DNA of 64,000 nt from Areca catechu. Lineage: Eukaryota; Streptophyta; Magnoliopsida; Arecales; Arecaceae. The translations under genes were made by a program, and so were the position numbers. Below the pieces are notes generated by a model. It was not told the DNA's origin, did not search any database, and saw only the letters and a program-made list of their open reading frames with translations. The stretch covers positions 45,899,088 to 45,963,087 of the forward strand of contig CM038040.1 of NCBI GenBank assembly GCA_021397845.1, in the 5' to 3' direction. Position 1 is the stretch's first letter, and the number at the start of each line of letters is the position of its first letter. This document shows, in pieces, positions 47,480-57,455 of the stretch.

Positions 47480-49521
47480 CTACTTTTTCCAGCATACCTG
47501 GAAGCCCTTCAGGAAGGAGTCAATGGCCGCCTCATGCACCTTCGTCCTGAATTCCTCGGAGGCCCGGAACATCGGCACGGCCTCCTGTGCCTCCCTCCTG
47601 GATGCCTCCAGCAGCCCGTTGACTTGGGAGCTCTGCTCATTGTCCGCGCACAGCTCCTTGAGGACCTCCTCGACCCAGCGCTCCAGCGACCGGGACTGGG
47701 CCTTGAGGCACGAGATCTCCACCGCGTCGTCCTCGGCACGACGCTGGTTCGAGATCCTCTCCTCAAATAAAAAGGTCTCGAGCTCTCTCATGCGCCGCTC
47801 GGTGCGACCCAGGTCCGCTCGTAGGGCCTGGTTGTTCCCCCTGCAGCTTGACCCCCTTCTCCATGAGGTCCTTCACATCGACCGTGAGCTTGGCGAGTTT
47901 CTTCTCCTTCTCGGCATCCTTCCTGGCATAGCCTGAGAGGAAGTTCTGCAGCAGCAGAACATCAGTCCCGATCTGCGTTAAAGAAGAAACGGGATGTCAG
48001 TAAAATCTAACTGGAACTTTAAAAGAGAAGGGCTCGGGACTCATCGTGAAGAGTAGGGGGAGGATCCTTAGCAGTGCGTCGGCGTAGTCTTGGCCGTCCC
48101 TCAGGCGACGGTCCCGGGAGGTGCACGCGAACTCCATCACCTTCTCCGCGAGCCCTTGGTCACGGATGACGGAGGAGTTGGTGGCGAGACTCGGAGGTGG
48201 AATATGGGCGTTGGCAGCAGGCTGGGCGGCCGCCCCTTCGCCGGGCGAAGCAGCCGTCAGTGGAGCCACTGTCGTCCTGGTGGCCACCGTAGAGACGACC
48301 GGCGCGGCAACTGGAGCAGGCGCTACCCTAGGAGGTTCCGGCCTCCTCTCTTCCCTGGCCCTATCGAGCCCGATGATGGGGACATCGGGCGCACGAGTTT
48401 GGGGCAGCCTGGGAACAGAACCTGTTGCCCCGGGTCCGGTAGCAGCAGGAGTGGGCACGGGCCCCTGGCTCGTCTTAGTGCGAGCCCTCTTCGCTGGGGG
48501 CTCCTCGATCCCTTCAGCAGTGTCCCTCTTCAGGGCGCCCTCCATCAGACTCTCGACAGAGAACTTCATACCTGGAGGAAAAGGTTAGTTAGACCAGTTT
48601 AAAGGAAAAGAGGTGCAGAGCAGAAAATGAAAGCAACGGAAGGAGATCCGGGGTCTCACCCAACTCCTGGATGGGACTGATTCCTGCCTCGAATAAATTC
48701 TGCTCTGATAGCAGAACCTCGAGAGCCGGAACCACGTCACCCAGCATCTGTATGAAGACCTCTTGGTCCACAAGCTCGACCTGGCATTTTCGGTTCGGGG
48801 ACCGGTCTAGCTCGCTCCAGGCCTAGTCAACGTCCTTGACCGAGGCGAAGAAGAAGCGGTTCTTCCAACCCTTAATCGACGAGGGGAGGTCGAACCTGAG
48901 GCACCTAGGCCGGGGTGAAATATACCACCAACCATCATCGGCAGAGTAGTGCTTCAGGATGAAGAGGGCCCCGAAAAGGGAGAAACGGGCAACGAACCCA
49001 TGAAAGTGACAGAGGACAATGAAAGCGAAGATGACCCGGATGGCATTAGGAGCCAACTGGGCCGGGACAAGACGATAGTGGCTGAGAAAGGAAAGAAAGC
49101 AGGGATGTAGGGGGAAACGAAAACCCCCAACAAGGAAGTCTTTGTAGAAGGCGACCCGCCCAGGGCCACTCGAGGTCACTCGGTCCCTAGGTCCCGGGAG
49201 GGAATGATGGATTGAATTCGGGATGCCATAGGTATCCTGGATCCAAGAAAGGTCATCTTCGGTCATCATCGAAGCGTAACCGGAAGGACCGAAAGAAGAA
49301 ACCTCCGCCACCGGAGGAGGGAGAGAAGAAATGGGATGTGCAGGAATTACAGGAGGGGACCTAGGACCCCTAGGGACACCTATGGTCAAAGTCCCCGGCC
49401 GAAGATGCCTCCGGACCTCGACCGGGATTTCTTCCCCCTCTGAGGAGGAAGACGATGGAATCCTCGACCGGGAAGGACCGGCCTCGTCCAGGTTGGAAGA
49501 GACATGATGGCGACGTGCCAT
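47480..49521 (-). pseudogene. Antisense ORF (aORF) with introns, Tat element
   Basis: Minus-strand multi-exon gene. Exon 1 from ATG 49521 (MARRHHVSSNLDEAG): Ser-rich start, then VAFYKDFLVGGFRFPLHPC, YRLVPAQLAPNAIRVIFAF and FVARFSLFGALFIL. This fits the Pfam 'putative gypsy type transposon' domain. A break follows at 48823. Exon 2 (about 48771-48660) ends ISPIQELG at a donor GTGAGA. After an 88-base intron, CCTCCAG at 48572 opens exon 3 (MKFSVESLMEGALKRD, with a basic patch PAKRARTK and a Pro/Ala-rich linker). A further acceptor TTTAACGCAG at 47973 opens a coiled coil (LLLQNFLSGYARKDAEKEKK; RELETFLFEERISNQRRAED) ending at 47480. A frameshift lies near 47850. Function unknown. The domain order, basic patch and coiled coil suggest a nuclear binding or scaffold protein (inference). 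Confidence 0.75.
48572..48659 (-). other. Intron in the aORF (88 bases)
   Basis: Donor GAGTTGG|GTGAGACC and acceptor TTTTCCTCCAG|GTATGAAG give a phase-1 join (G+GT = Gly) that keeps the frame into MKFSVES. A matching intron of about 83 bases sits at the same place in the aORF at 53768-55797. Confidence 0.7.
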
Positions 49522-49718
49522 CAAGGAGGAAGAAGCAAGAAGAAAATGGGATTCAGAGTAGCAAGGAATTGGGAGATAGAAGAAGAGAGGAGTCACAAGT
49601 ACTCACCGGGATGTTTTGTACCAAAAGATTGGCAACCCTTGGAAGATGAAGGGAGATCGCTGCAACTGCCGGCGAGGTGTGAGAAAGCCGAGAGACTTTG
49701 TTTCCAGAAAGTCCCCCT

Positions 49719-49729
49719 CCTTTTTAAAC
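49719..49729 (-). promoter_or_regulatory. TATA-like box of the aORF
   Basis: The minus strand reads GTTTAAAAAGG about 200 bp before the aORF ATG at 49521 and 300 bp inside the 3' LTR start. It corresponds in position to the better TATATAAA before the other aORF (55940-55947). Confidence 0.4.
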
Positions 49730-50014
49730 TCAATCAACAGCAGCCGTACGCTCTTTCCATCCCGAGCCATCGGATGACCGCCACGTGGAGGCACGCCTGA
49801 CATCGACGCTTCGGTTCGATGGAAAATGCCTCGATTTTGAAATGGTGTATTACTGACCCGTCAGACACATGCACATGGTAGCCTCCCACGGGGTCTCGGG
49901 TGCAACAGAAGCGATGACAATGATCATGGCAATTATGGCGCAAGATTTTTTGTCCTTTCCAAGTCATCCCCGCATTAACTCCCCATGCACCAAGCCACGA
50001 CGCTTCGATGGGAC

Positions 50015-50032
50015 CTGGGGATGGGGGGTAAC
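50015..50032 (+). other. Polypurine tract
   Basis: GGGGATGGGGGGTAAC lies directly before the 3' LTR start TGATATGG at 50033. It would prime plus-strand synthesis. Confidence 0.8.
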
Positions 50033-50132
50033 TGATATGGCTACATTGCTGATGTGGAACGTACGTCAGATCCAGCTGGATGCCTCCGGTGCCACGTGGA
50101 TTTTTCTTTCAAATTCCTCGCTCGGAAAATGG

Positions 50133-52330
50133 CGCTCCTGCTCCTTCGTCAGGTGGCACCCCGAGACGGGTCCACCTCGGCCGAAGTCGAGCATATATCT
50201 TCCACTCCACTAGGTGTCCACACAGGAGAGATCCACCTCGGCCGAAGCTGGCGGCCTTCTGCTCCCTCGCCAGGTGGCACCCCAAGACGGGTCCACCTCC
50301 GCCGAGGTCGAGCCAGGCCCTCCTACTCCTTCGCCAGGTGGTACCCGAAGATGGGTCCACCTCAGCCGAAGTCGAGCATCTTTGCCACTCCGCCAGGTGT
50401 CCACCTAGGAGGGGTCCACCACGGCCGAAGCTGGCGGCTTTCAGCTCCCTCTCCAGGTGGCACCCTAAGACGGGTCCACCTCTGCCGAGGTCAAGCCAGG
50501 CCCTCCTGCACCTTTGCCAGGTGGCACCCCGACATGAGTCCACCTCGGTCGAAGTCGAGCATCTCTCTGCCACTACGCCAAGTGTCCACCCAAGAGGGGT
50601 CCACCTCGGCCGAAGCTAGCGGCCTTCTGCTCCCTTGCCAGGTGGCACCCCGAGATGGGTCCATCTCTGTCGAGGTCAAGCCAGGCCCTCCTGCTCCTTC
50701 GCCAGGTGGCACCCCAAGACGGGTCCACCTCGGCCGAAGTCAAGCATCTTTGCCACTCCGCCAGGTGTCCAACCAGGAGGGGTCTACCTCGGTCGAAGCT
50801 GGCGGCCTTCTGCTCCCTCGTCAGGTGGCACCCCAAGATGGGTCCACCTTTGTCGAGGTCGAGCCAGGCCTTCCTGCTCTTTCGTCAGGTGGCACCCTAA
50901 GACGGGTCCACCTTGGTTGAAGTCGAGCGTCTCTGCCACTCCGATAGGTATCCACCCAGGAGGGGTCCACCTCGGCCGAAGCTGGCGGCCTTTTTCTCCC
51001 TCACCAGGTGGCAACATAAGACAGGTCCATCTCTGCTGGGGTCGAGCCAGGCCCTCCTGCTCCTTCGCCAAGTGGCACCCCAAGACAGGTCCACCTCGGC
51101 CGAAGTCGAGTGTCTCTGCCACTCCGCCAGGTGTCCACCCAGGAGGGGTCTACCTCAACTGAAGTTGGCGGCCTTCTGCTCCCTCGCCAGGTGGCACCCC
51201 AAGACGGGTCCACCTCTGCCGAGGTTGAGCAAGGCCCTCCTGCTCCTTCGCCAGGTGGCACCCCAAGACAGGTCCACCTCGGCCGAAGTTGAGCATCTCT
51301 ACCACTTCGCCAGGTGTCCAACCAGGAGGGGTCCACCTCGGTCGAAGCTGGAGTCCTTCTGCTCTCTCGCCAGGTGGCACCCCAAGAAGGGTCCACCTCT
51401 ACCGAGGTCGAGCCAGGTCCTCCTGCTCCTTCGCCAGGTGGCACCCCAAGACGGGTCCACCTCGGCCGAGGTCGAGCATCTCTGCCACTCCGCCAGGTGT
51501 CCACCCAGGAGGGGTCCACCTCGGCCGAAGCTGGCGGCCTTCTGCTCCCTCGCCAGGTGGCACCCCAAGATGGGTCCACCTCTACCGAGGTTGAGCCAGG
51601 CCCTTCTGCTCCTTCGCCAGGTGGCACCCCAAGACGGGTCCACCTCGGTTGAAGTCGAGCATCTCTGCCACTCCGCCAGGTGTCCATCCAGGAGGGATCT
51701 ACCTTGGCCGAAGCTGGCAGCCTTTTGCTCCTATGCCAGGTGGCACCCCAAGACGGGTCCACCCCTGCCGAGGTGGAGCCAGACCCTCCTGCTCCTTCGC
51801 CAGGTGGCACCCCAAGACGGGTCCACCTCGGTCGAAGTTGAGCCTCTCTTTGCCACTTCGTCAGGTGTCCACCTAGGAGGGGTCCACCTCGGCCGGAGCT
51901 GGCGGCCTTCTGCTCCCTCGCCAAGTGGCACCCCAAGACGGGTCCACCTAAGCCGAGGTCGAGCCAGGCCGTCCTGCTCCTTCGCCATGTGGCACCCCAA
52001 GACGGGTCCACCTCGGCCAAAGTCGAGCATCTCTACCACTACACCAGGTGTCCACCCAGGAGGGGTCCACCTCGGTCGAAGCTGGGGGCCTTTTGCTCCC
52101 TCGCCAGGTGGCACCCCAAGACGGGTCCACCTCAGCTGAGGTCGAGCCAGGCCCTCCTTCTCCTTTGCCACGTGGCACCCCAAGACGGGTCCACCTCGAT
52201 CGAAGTCGAGCATCTCTGCCACTCCGCCAGGTGTTCACCCAAGAGGGGTCCACCTCGGCCAAAGTTGGCGACCTTTCTACTCCATCGCTAGGTGGGACCC
52301 CCTGATGGGTCCACCTCGGTCGAAGATAGC
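50133..52330. repeat. Higher-order minisatellite in 3' LTR, twelve units
   Basis: Units start near 50133, 50318, 50501, 50686, 50869, 51052, 51235, 51418, 51601, 51784, 51969 and 52152. The same three ~61-bp sub-repeats are in the same order as in the 5' LTR. Confidence 0.95.
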
Positions 52331-52716
52331 CCCACTCTACAAAGCCTCGGGGAGGTAGAGGCACGAGTCATGAGGTAGCCACTAGAACCGGCGCGTGCCG
52401 CGTCCCGTATAGGATGCCAGTATGGCCCGCAGCGATACGTGAAACCTCGTTTACATCGGTTAAATAGGCCCCCGTGATCGAGGAATGAAATCCTTGTGGG
52501 CAGGAGCCTGATACGACCGGAAGCCCACCGTCAACGCCTCGAAAGGAGAGCTCCCGCACTTGGCCCAAGGTCTCACCAATCTTCCCCCTTTCGTGACACA
52601 CGGCGGACGAGGCGTGTCGACCACTTAACCCCGAACTTGAAGGAGAAGGGGGGAGGGAGATCCAGAGACCCCGGAGAGCCTCCGGGAGGGGAGGTGGGCT
52701 GAAGGCGGTCCGGTGG

Positions 52717-52723
52717 TATAAAA
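52717..52723 (+). promoter_or_regulatory. LTR TATA box (3' LTR copy)
   Basis: TATAAAA in the unique part of the LTR after the minisatellite. The 5' LTR copy reads TATGAAA at 40732. It would drive transcription out of the 3' LTR into the satellite and the neighbouring Tat remnant. Confidence 0.6.
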
Positions 52724-53101
52724 GGAAAGGTAAAAACGGATGGAAAAGTAAGTAAAAAAGAGGAGAGAACATCGAGAGAACGATCCTGGGGCCCCCAAGA
52801 AGTCCTCAGTCGCGAGCTCAGTGAACCCAGCACAGGAAGCCGGGCTTCCACTCCTCTCTTCCTCACACTTCTCTCATCTACATCTCCTCTAAGCACGGGA
52901 ATCCTTCGGGAACCCGCCTTAGAGGACCTGTTCCATCTTGCCACTCTCTCACTTGACCGTCGGAGTGCCCCCGCCAGAATCCCCGGCCTGAGTCTCTGAC
53001 TTTGTTTCGCAGGACCGGAAGCTTGGAGATCTCGAGGTGAGAGAGTCCGAGAACCGGCGCCAGCTCACGAGCTACAGGCCACCACGGTAAGATCGGCAAC
53101 A

Positions 53102-53396
53102 ATCACCAATGCATCCGCTGGGGTTTCGGTGCATGGTATAATTATATAAGTACTAGTTTTGTGCACATGTAACATAATGAATCCCCGACAATTGTTAATT
53201 AGCGAAGTATTGGGCGTCACTCCTAAAACCCTGCATCATACGCTTTAGCTTTAGACATACATCTTCCCAACCAAATCATGATCGATTACACACATCCTTT
53301 TTAGTATGCCAGGGATGGAAATTTTGATTCATACAGTCGTGGAAATGATATTATCACCAATGCATCCGCTGGGGTTTTGGTGCATGGTATAACTCA
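53102..53396. repeat. ~250-bp satellite array, right part
   Basis: Starts with the second ATCAC target duplication and continues the broken unit (CAATGCATCCGCTGGGG). It holds one further AAGTATTGG at about 53205, then stops within a unit after GCATGGTATAA at about 53391, where Tat-remnant sequence begins. Confidence 0.9.
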
Positions 53397-53767
53397 ACTA
53401 CTATGCCAGCGAAACTGAGCTCTTCAGTCCACTACTTCGGCAAAGTTGATCCAGATTGGCAAGGAAGCCATTACTATGCTATGAAAGTGCTGCCAAGCAG
53501 CTAAATTGTCATGCCAATATCTCTATACTCAAAAAATTTCTTGCTTTAAAAGAGACTGAAAAAGGTCCGACGACTCTATACATAAGAAATTTTTCTTTCT
53601 AAAGCAGGGGTTAAAGAACATCTGACTACTTCATACTTAGAAAAATTTTGGAAGAAAGGCCATTGCAAAAAGACACAAAATAGAAGGAAAGTTCTTCATT
53701 CATTTCAAAAGAATTAATACATTTACATCTCTGTTCTATTACAAAAAGAAGAAGAATGGTACAAGGA

Positions 53768-55797
53768 TTAGTCTTCGACAGATGGAACGACATTTGGGTT
53801 GGCCATAGTGGAAGCTTCTTTCGGCTACCCTAGAGTCTCTTCGGCCTCAAGTTGTGCCGAGGGCTCTTCCTCGATCTCATACGGCTATATGCCCGAGACA
53901 TCCAAGCTTGGATGAAGTTGGAGAATCTCCATATAGCAATCATTGAAGCTAACTTTATAGCTGATTGCCCCAGCCTCGATCAGTTCATCATCAAAACTTG
54001 AAGACTTTTTATAGTCTTCAATGGCCTGGACCACCTGCTCCTTGGCCAATTCCACTTCTTTGGTACCCAAGCCAGCCTTCTGCAAGGCCTCATCAGCCTT
54101 CTTTTGGTTTTCCTTGGCCGACTGCTCCAGAGAACAGACCTTCTTCTTCTTCTTCCTAAGCTTTACCTCTTGTTCAGCTATCTTAGCTTGGGCCTTCTTC
54201 AGTTCGGCCTCCAAGGTCTGAACAGCAGTGATACTTTTATTTAATTTTTCTTCCATGGCCGACCTCAGTTCTTCGGCCACTTCCTTTTCGGCTCTCGCTG
54301 ATTCCAATTCTTCACAAAAACCTCTGCTAAGGTCGACAAACCTTGATATTCCCTCCTCTATCAGGGTCACTTCATGAATCGGCTGCACCAAGCAACAAAA
54401 GGGAAAAGTTAGTTATATTAACCACAACTTCAAACGAATTAACAAGTAAAAGTACTACTTACTCTCAGGATGTTTGAATATATTATGTCAGCAATCTACT
54501 CCAGCCGATGATTCTTCGTTACTTCCCAGTCTCTCGGGAGCAGCATGGCTTTCAATAATTTCTTAGCTAATTCGGGGTTCTCCAAACCCCTCCCATCAGA
54601 AAAGACCGTGAAATCCACTTCATATTCCCTCTCGAAGGGAATATCTCTCTCCGACCCCTCTTCGATCTGAGGAGCCTTGCCTTTATCTTGGAAAGAAAGC
54701 TGGACTGTTGGTGCATCGGCGATAGGGGCTGGAGTCGGTCTCTCCAAAGTATGAGCAGAGTAGTGCCTGTAGAATGGAGCTCGGTCAAAGGAATATTGTC
54801 GTTGTCCGACATCATTCTCAGTGGTGTGGGAGCACTTCTCGTGGGCTCTTTGGAGTCGGTCTCTCCAAAGTATGAGCTTTCTTCTGGCCCTCTGTTTCTA
54901 CCGAAGGGACTGGTACAGGCCTCTTGCGGGTAGCTTGACGAAGCTTAACGAAGTCTAGTTTCATCTTACATATAAAATAAAGAAATAATGGTGGTCAGTT
55001 ATCAAGAAATTGATGACATAACAAGAATTGTGTATTACGAAGTATACCTAACAATGGAGATGAACTGATTTGAGTGAGATGTAAATTATGCTCGCTTAGT
55101 AAATCTTTCGCTAGGTGAATGCCAGACCCCGAGAGCCTATCAAAGTCTACTTGGTCGGCCTTCAAAACTTTCTTACCAGCATTAGCATCCAAATGGGGTT
55201 CTCTCTATTCCGTGTTAAAATCCTAAAGATAAGCGAAAAATAAGAAAAAGAAACAAGGCTTTTATCTATGAATAGTGGATGGCAACCCTGTGACCATCTT
55301 CCAACCAGGGCGGGGGTTGATGACCCACCATCCTTGGCCATGGAAGTCCTTTTTAGCATGAAAAAGGAAGTAAATAGGGAGGTCCTCAGCTCTACATTTG
55401 CTCTATGGCAGAGGACTAAGAAGGCACAGATGACCTGAATATTGTTCGGAGTCAGTTGTGCCGGAACTACATGGTATAAATTAAAAAATTTTATAAAGAA
55501 GGAAAGTAAAGGGAACTGAAGGCTAGCCTTCAGGTGGTCTTCGTACACCGATATGATGCTAAGAGAAGTATGATTTACCCTTTCATCGGGCTGAGGAAGT
55601 ACTAATGGAAAGATTTCAGGGATGTGGTAATGATCCCGCAAAGAAGCTAGTTTAGAGAATGACAGGGAACTCGCTATAGACTATGGTTTTGATTCATCGC
55701 CACCTCTCCTAGAAGAACCTATGGGGCTGGAAGGGTTACCTTCTTCCCTACTGGCCGGAAGCTCGCCGGTGGAAGGAACCCTTAAGGACCTAACCAT
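53768..55797 (-). pseudogene. Antisense ORF (aORF) of the second Tat remnant
   Basis: ATG at 55797 (MVRSLRVPSTGELPASREEG), with one stop in the Ser/Gly-rich start. Then HYHIPEIFPLVLPQPDERVN and YHVVPAQLTPNNIQVICAFL, which line up with YRLVPAQLAPNAIRVIFAFI of the larger element. The exon ending LLSEHNLHLTQISSSPLLG meets a donor GTATAC at 55047, and the next exon begins MKLDFVKLRQATRKRPVPVP at about 54964. That is the same intron position as in the other aORF. Later parts are 54747-54496 and a long coiled coil (54391-53885; EELESARAEKEVAEELRSAM) with an acidic tail ending at TAA 53768. Two late stops (GI-stop-P, LG-stop-PKE) are TAG and fit CAG. Function unknown. Confidence 0.7.
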
Positions 55798-55939
55798 ATC
55801 GGAAGAAAGGAACAGACTTTAACCTGTGAAATGGGAAGAGAACTTGAAGAAATAGAAGCTTGAAGCAGGATGTAGAAGAAGAAGATTTTGGTGGTAAGAG
55901 ATAAAGAGCAAGAAGGTTCATTCTTCGTGGTAGGCACCC

Positions 55940-55947
55940 TTTATATA
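55940..55947 (-). promoter_or_regulatory. TATA box of the second aORF
   Basis: The minus strand reads CGCCTATATAAAGGGTGCC, a near-perfect plant TATA box 143 bp before the aORF ATG at 55797. It lies in internal sequence about 490 bp from the LTR, so this antisense gene looks like its own transcription unit. Confidence 0.65.
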
Positions 55948-56420
55948 GGCGACGGTAATGGTTCAGATGTCTCCCTTAGAATGTGTGAATCATCTTCGAT
56001 CACACCATGTATAGACGGCGTCGATCGTGGGTACGAACTACTAAGAGACGCCATCCAATTCAACTGGAGAAAAACTAGCCTGTCAATCATGATCCACGAG
56101 AATACGGTTAATGGCTAAGATAAAGTTTCCACATGACATTAGATGGACATGATGATGCCACGTCCCGTGATCCAGGTCGAAGACGGGAGTCAACCGAAAC
56201 ACCATAATAAAAGAATCGGCATGACTCTTAAACCCATGCTGAATCTCCCAGAGCCAACAGGAGTTTGACACATGTCCCGAGAACGATGCTCAAAATAGGA
56301 AGCAGTTATTATGGCCGGCCAGACTTGAGATTTGCCATCATTAGTAATCTTCTCTTTTACCAAAAGATAGCCAAAAAAATAATACTCCCATCTTTCAGAT
56401 AAATAAATTACTTTGAAATT

Positions 56421-56436
56421 GGGAGTTGGGGGCAAC
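56421..56436 (+). other. Polypurine tract of the second Tat remnant
   Basis: GGGAGTTGGGGGCAAC directly before the LTR start TGTTATAATAAATC. It resembles the tract before 50033. Confidence 0.75.
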
Positions 56437-57197
56437 TGTTATAATAAATCAGTCCAGAGAGTTAATTACAGATCCAAAGATTCAACTAATCCATCCAGAT
56501 TAATTGACCAGATGGATCATCCTAACGGTATTTTCGGAGCTCAATATGAGAATGGATCGACAAGGCACTTCAGCCAGTGGTGACATACGACTTGCGATCG
56601 GCTTTCGGCTTACTCTGAAGCGAACGGTCGATCCATAATCGACATGCTCCGAAGCAAATGGTTGACCTACAGTCGATCTACTCTGAAATGAATGTCCGAT
56701 CTATAATTAGCATATTTCGAAGCAATTAGCCGATCTACTTTGACTTGAGTCTCGTCAAGAATGGGCCTGGTTGTTATAACCAACCAATCATATAACTGAT
56801 AGCCACAGCATCAGTAAGACCAAGGTAACTAACTACCAATAGTAACTACAATTAGCTGAAGGAAAGTTACATTAACTAACTTTTCTAACATAAATCAAAA
56901 AGTCTTAACTACTTTCAGTTCGAACAATGCTTATAAAAAGAGATAAGAGAGGACCTCCAAGATAAGGACTGCTAAGCAAGTCTAAGACAAGCCTATATTA
57001 TGCCAATTTAATTCCTCCCTTTTTCTATCTACATTCTTCCTTTGAGTTCTCTATTCTGTTGCCCGAACTTTACTAACTTAGGCATTGGAGTATCCCCCAC
57101 TGGAAAAATTCTGGTCAGGAATTTGTTTTGCAAAAATTCAAGGAGGTAAACCAGCGATCCAGACACTCCATCCAGTCTATGGGGATCAACGTCAACA
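56437..57197 (+). repeat. 3' LTR of the second Tat remnant
   Basis: Starts TGTTATAATAAATC and ends GATCAACGTCAACA (TG...CA), 761 bp. A TATA box TATAAAA lies at 56932-56938, followed by a GAGA-rich leader. Short repeats with GATCTACTCTGAA and CGATC are inside (56590-56750). No second LTR is in the window. Confidence 0.7.
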
Positions 57198-57199
57198 AT

Positions 57200-57230
<31 letters not shown>

Positions 57231-57231
57231 G
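57198..57231. repeat. (CA)n(TA)n microsatellite at the LTR edge
   Basis: A CA run passing into a TA run, starting directly after the LTR end. It may mark the insertion site, and it hides any target duplication. Confidence 0.9.
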
Positions 57232-57309
57232 ATAGGGGGTGAATCCGGCGTAGCTACCCCCACAGGCCCCCACCCCGTCAAAAAATGTTTAATTTAAGGT
57301 GCTGGTCAG

Positions 57310-57455
57310 AACAGGAAAGAAAAAGAACCCTGGCCTCTCACTCACCTAATTGTCATGGGTTAGGGCCTCAAGGGATAACCCCTGAATTTAGTCGACCTGT
57401 GACCTATTGGTTGTAAGACAAGACCTCAATCAGCTGGGTTACCGCCTTGATGGTA
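57310..57455 (-). mobile_element. Possible tRNA-derived SINE fragment
   Basis: On the minus strand an A-box-like GCGGTAACCCAGCTGATTGA (57444 downward) is followed about 40 bases later by a B-box-like GGTCACAGGTCGACTAAAT (57404-57386). That is the order and spacing of an internal RNA polymerase III promoter. No A tail or target duplication was identified. Confidence 0.35.

Larger units (their letters stand above)
38403..53101 (+). mobile_element. Tat-lineage Ty3/gypsy LTR retrotransposon, 14.7 kb
   Basis: A complete but degenerate element. 5' LTR 38403-41116, tRNA-Arg-type primer site, gag, protease, reverse transcriptase, RNase H, a second RNase H of the other type, integrase, a short-repeat spacer, an antisense ORF with introns, a purine tract, 3' LTR 50033-53101, and ATCAC duplications on both sides. 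Pol order with integrase last shows Ty3/gypsy. The double RNase H plus aORF points to the Tat/Ogre lineage. The LTRs differ in length (2714 and 3069 bp), mainly by two minisatellite units. It is inserted in the satellite array. Coding parts are full of C-to-T stops and a few frameshifts, so it cannot move by itself. Confidence 0.95.
50033..53101 (+). repeat. 3' LTR
   Basis: Starts TGATATGGCTACATTGCTGA and ends GATCGGCAACA. It holds twelve minisatellite units (50133-52330) against ten in the 5' LTR, which explains nearly all of the 355-bp length difference. A TATA box TATAAAA is intact at 52717-52723. Long frames within it (for example 408 codons from 50913) come from the stop-poor repeat and are not genes. 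Confidence 0.95.
53397..57197 (+). mobile_element. 3' remnant of a second Tat-lineage element
   Basis: Contains an aORF on the minus strand (53768-55797), a purine tract (56421-56436) and an LTR of 761 bp (56437-57197). Everything upstream of the aORF is lost: gag, pol and the 5' LTR. The left edge meets the satellite array. Its LTR is unrelated in sequence to the minisatellite LTR, so this is a different Tat family. Confidence 0.75.

Noticed and set aside
47283..47936. 217-codon plus-strand frame after the integrase
   Set aside because: It is the shadow of the minus-strand coiled-coil exons of the aORF, and no plus-strand domain is seen.
48090..48602. Plus-strand frames of 155-170 codons
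   Set aside because: Opposite strand of the Pro/Ala-rich aORF exon 3. They cross its clear splice sites and have no domain.
41117..50032. Endogenous pararetrovirus or retrovirus with env
   Set aside because: No env- or movement-protein-like frame. LTRs, tRNA-Arg-type primer site, double RNase H and aORF all fit a Tat-lineage retrotransposon.
50913..52139. Frames of 100-408 codons in several frames and both strands within 38450-40250 and 50080-52360
   Set aside because: They lie wholly inside the GC-rich ~183-bp LTR minisatellite, whose units lack stops in most frames. The predicted proteins are 61-residue repeats in every frame, with no start context or domain.
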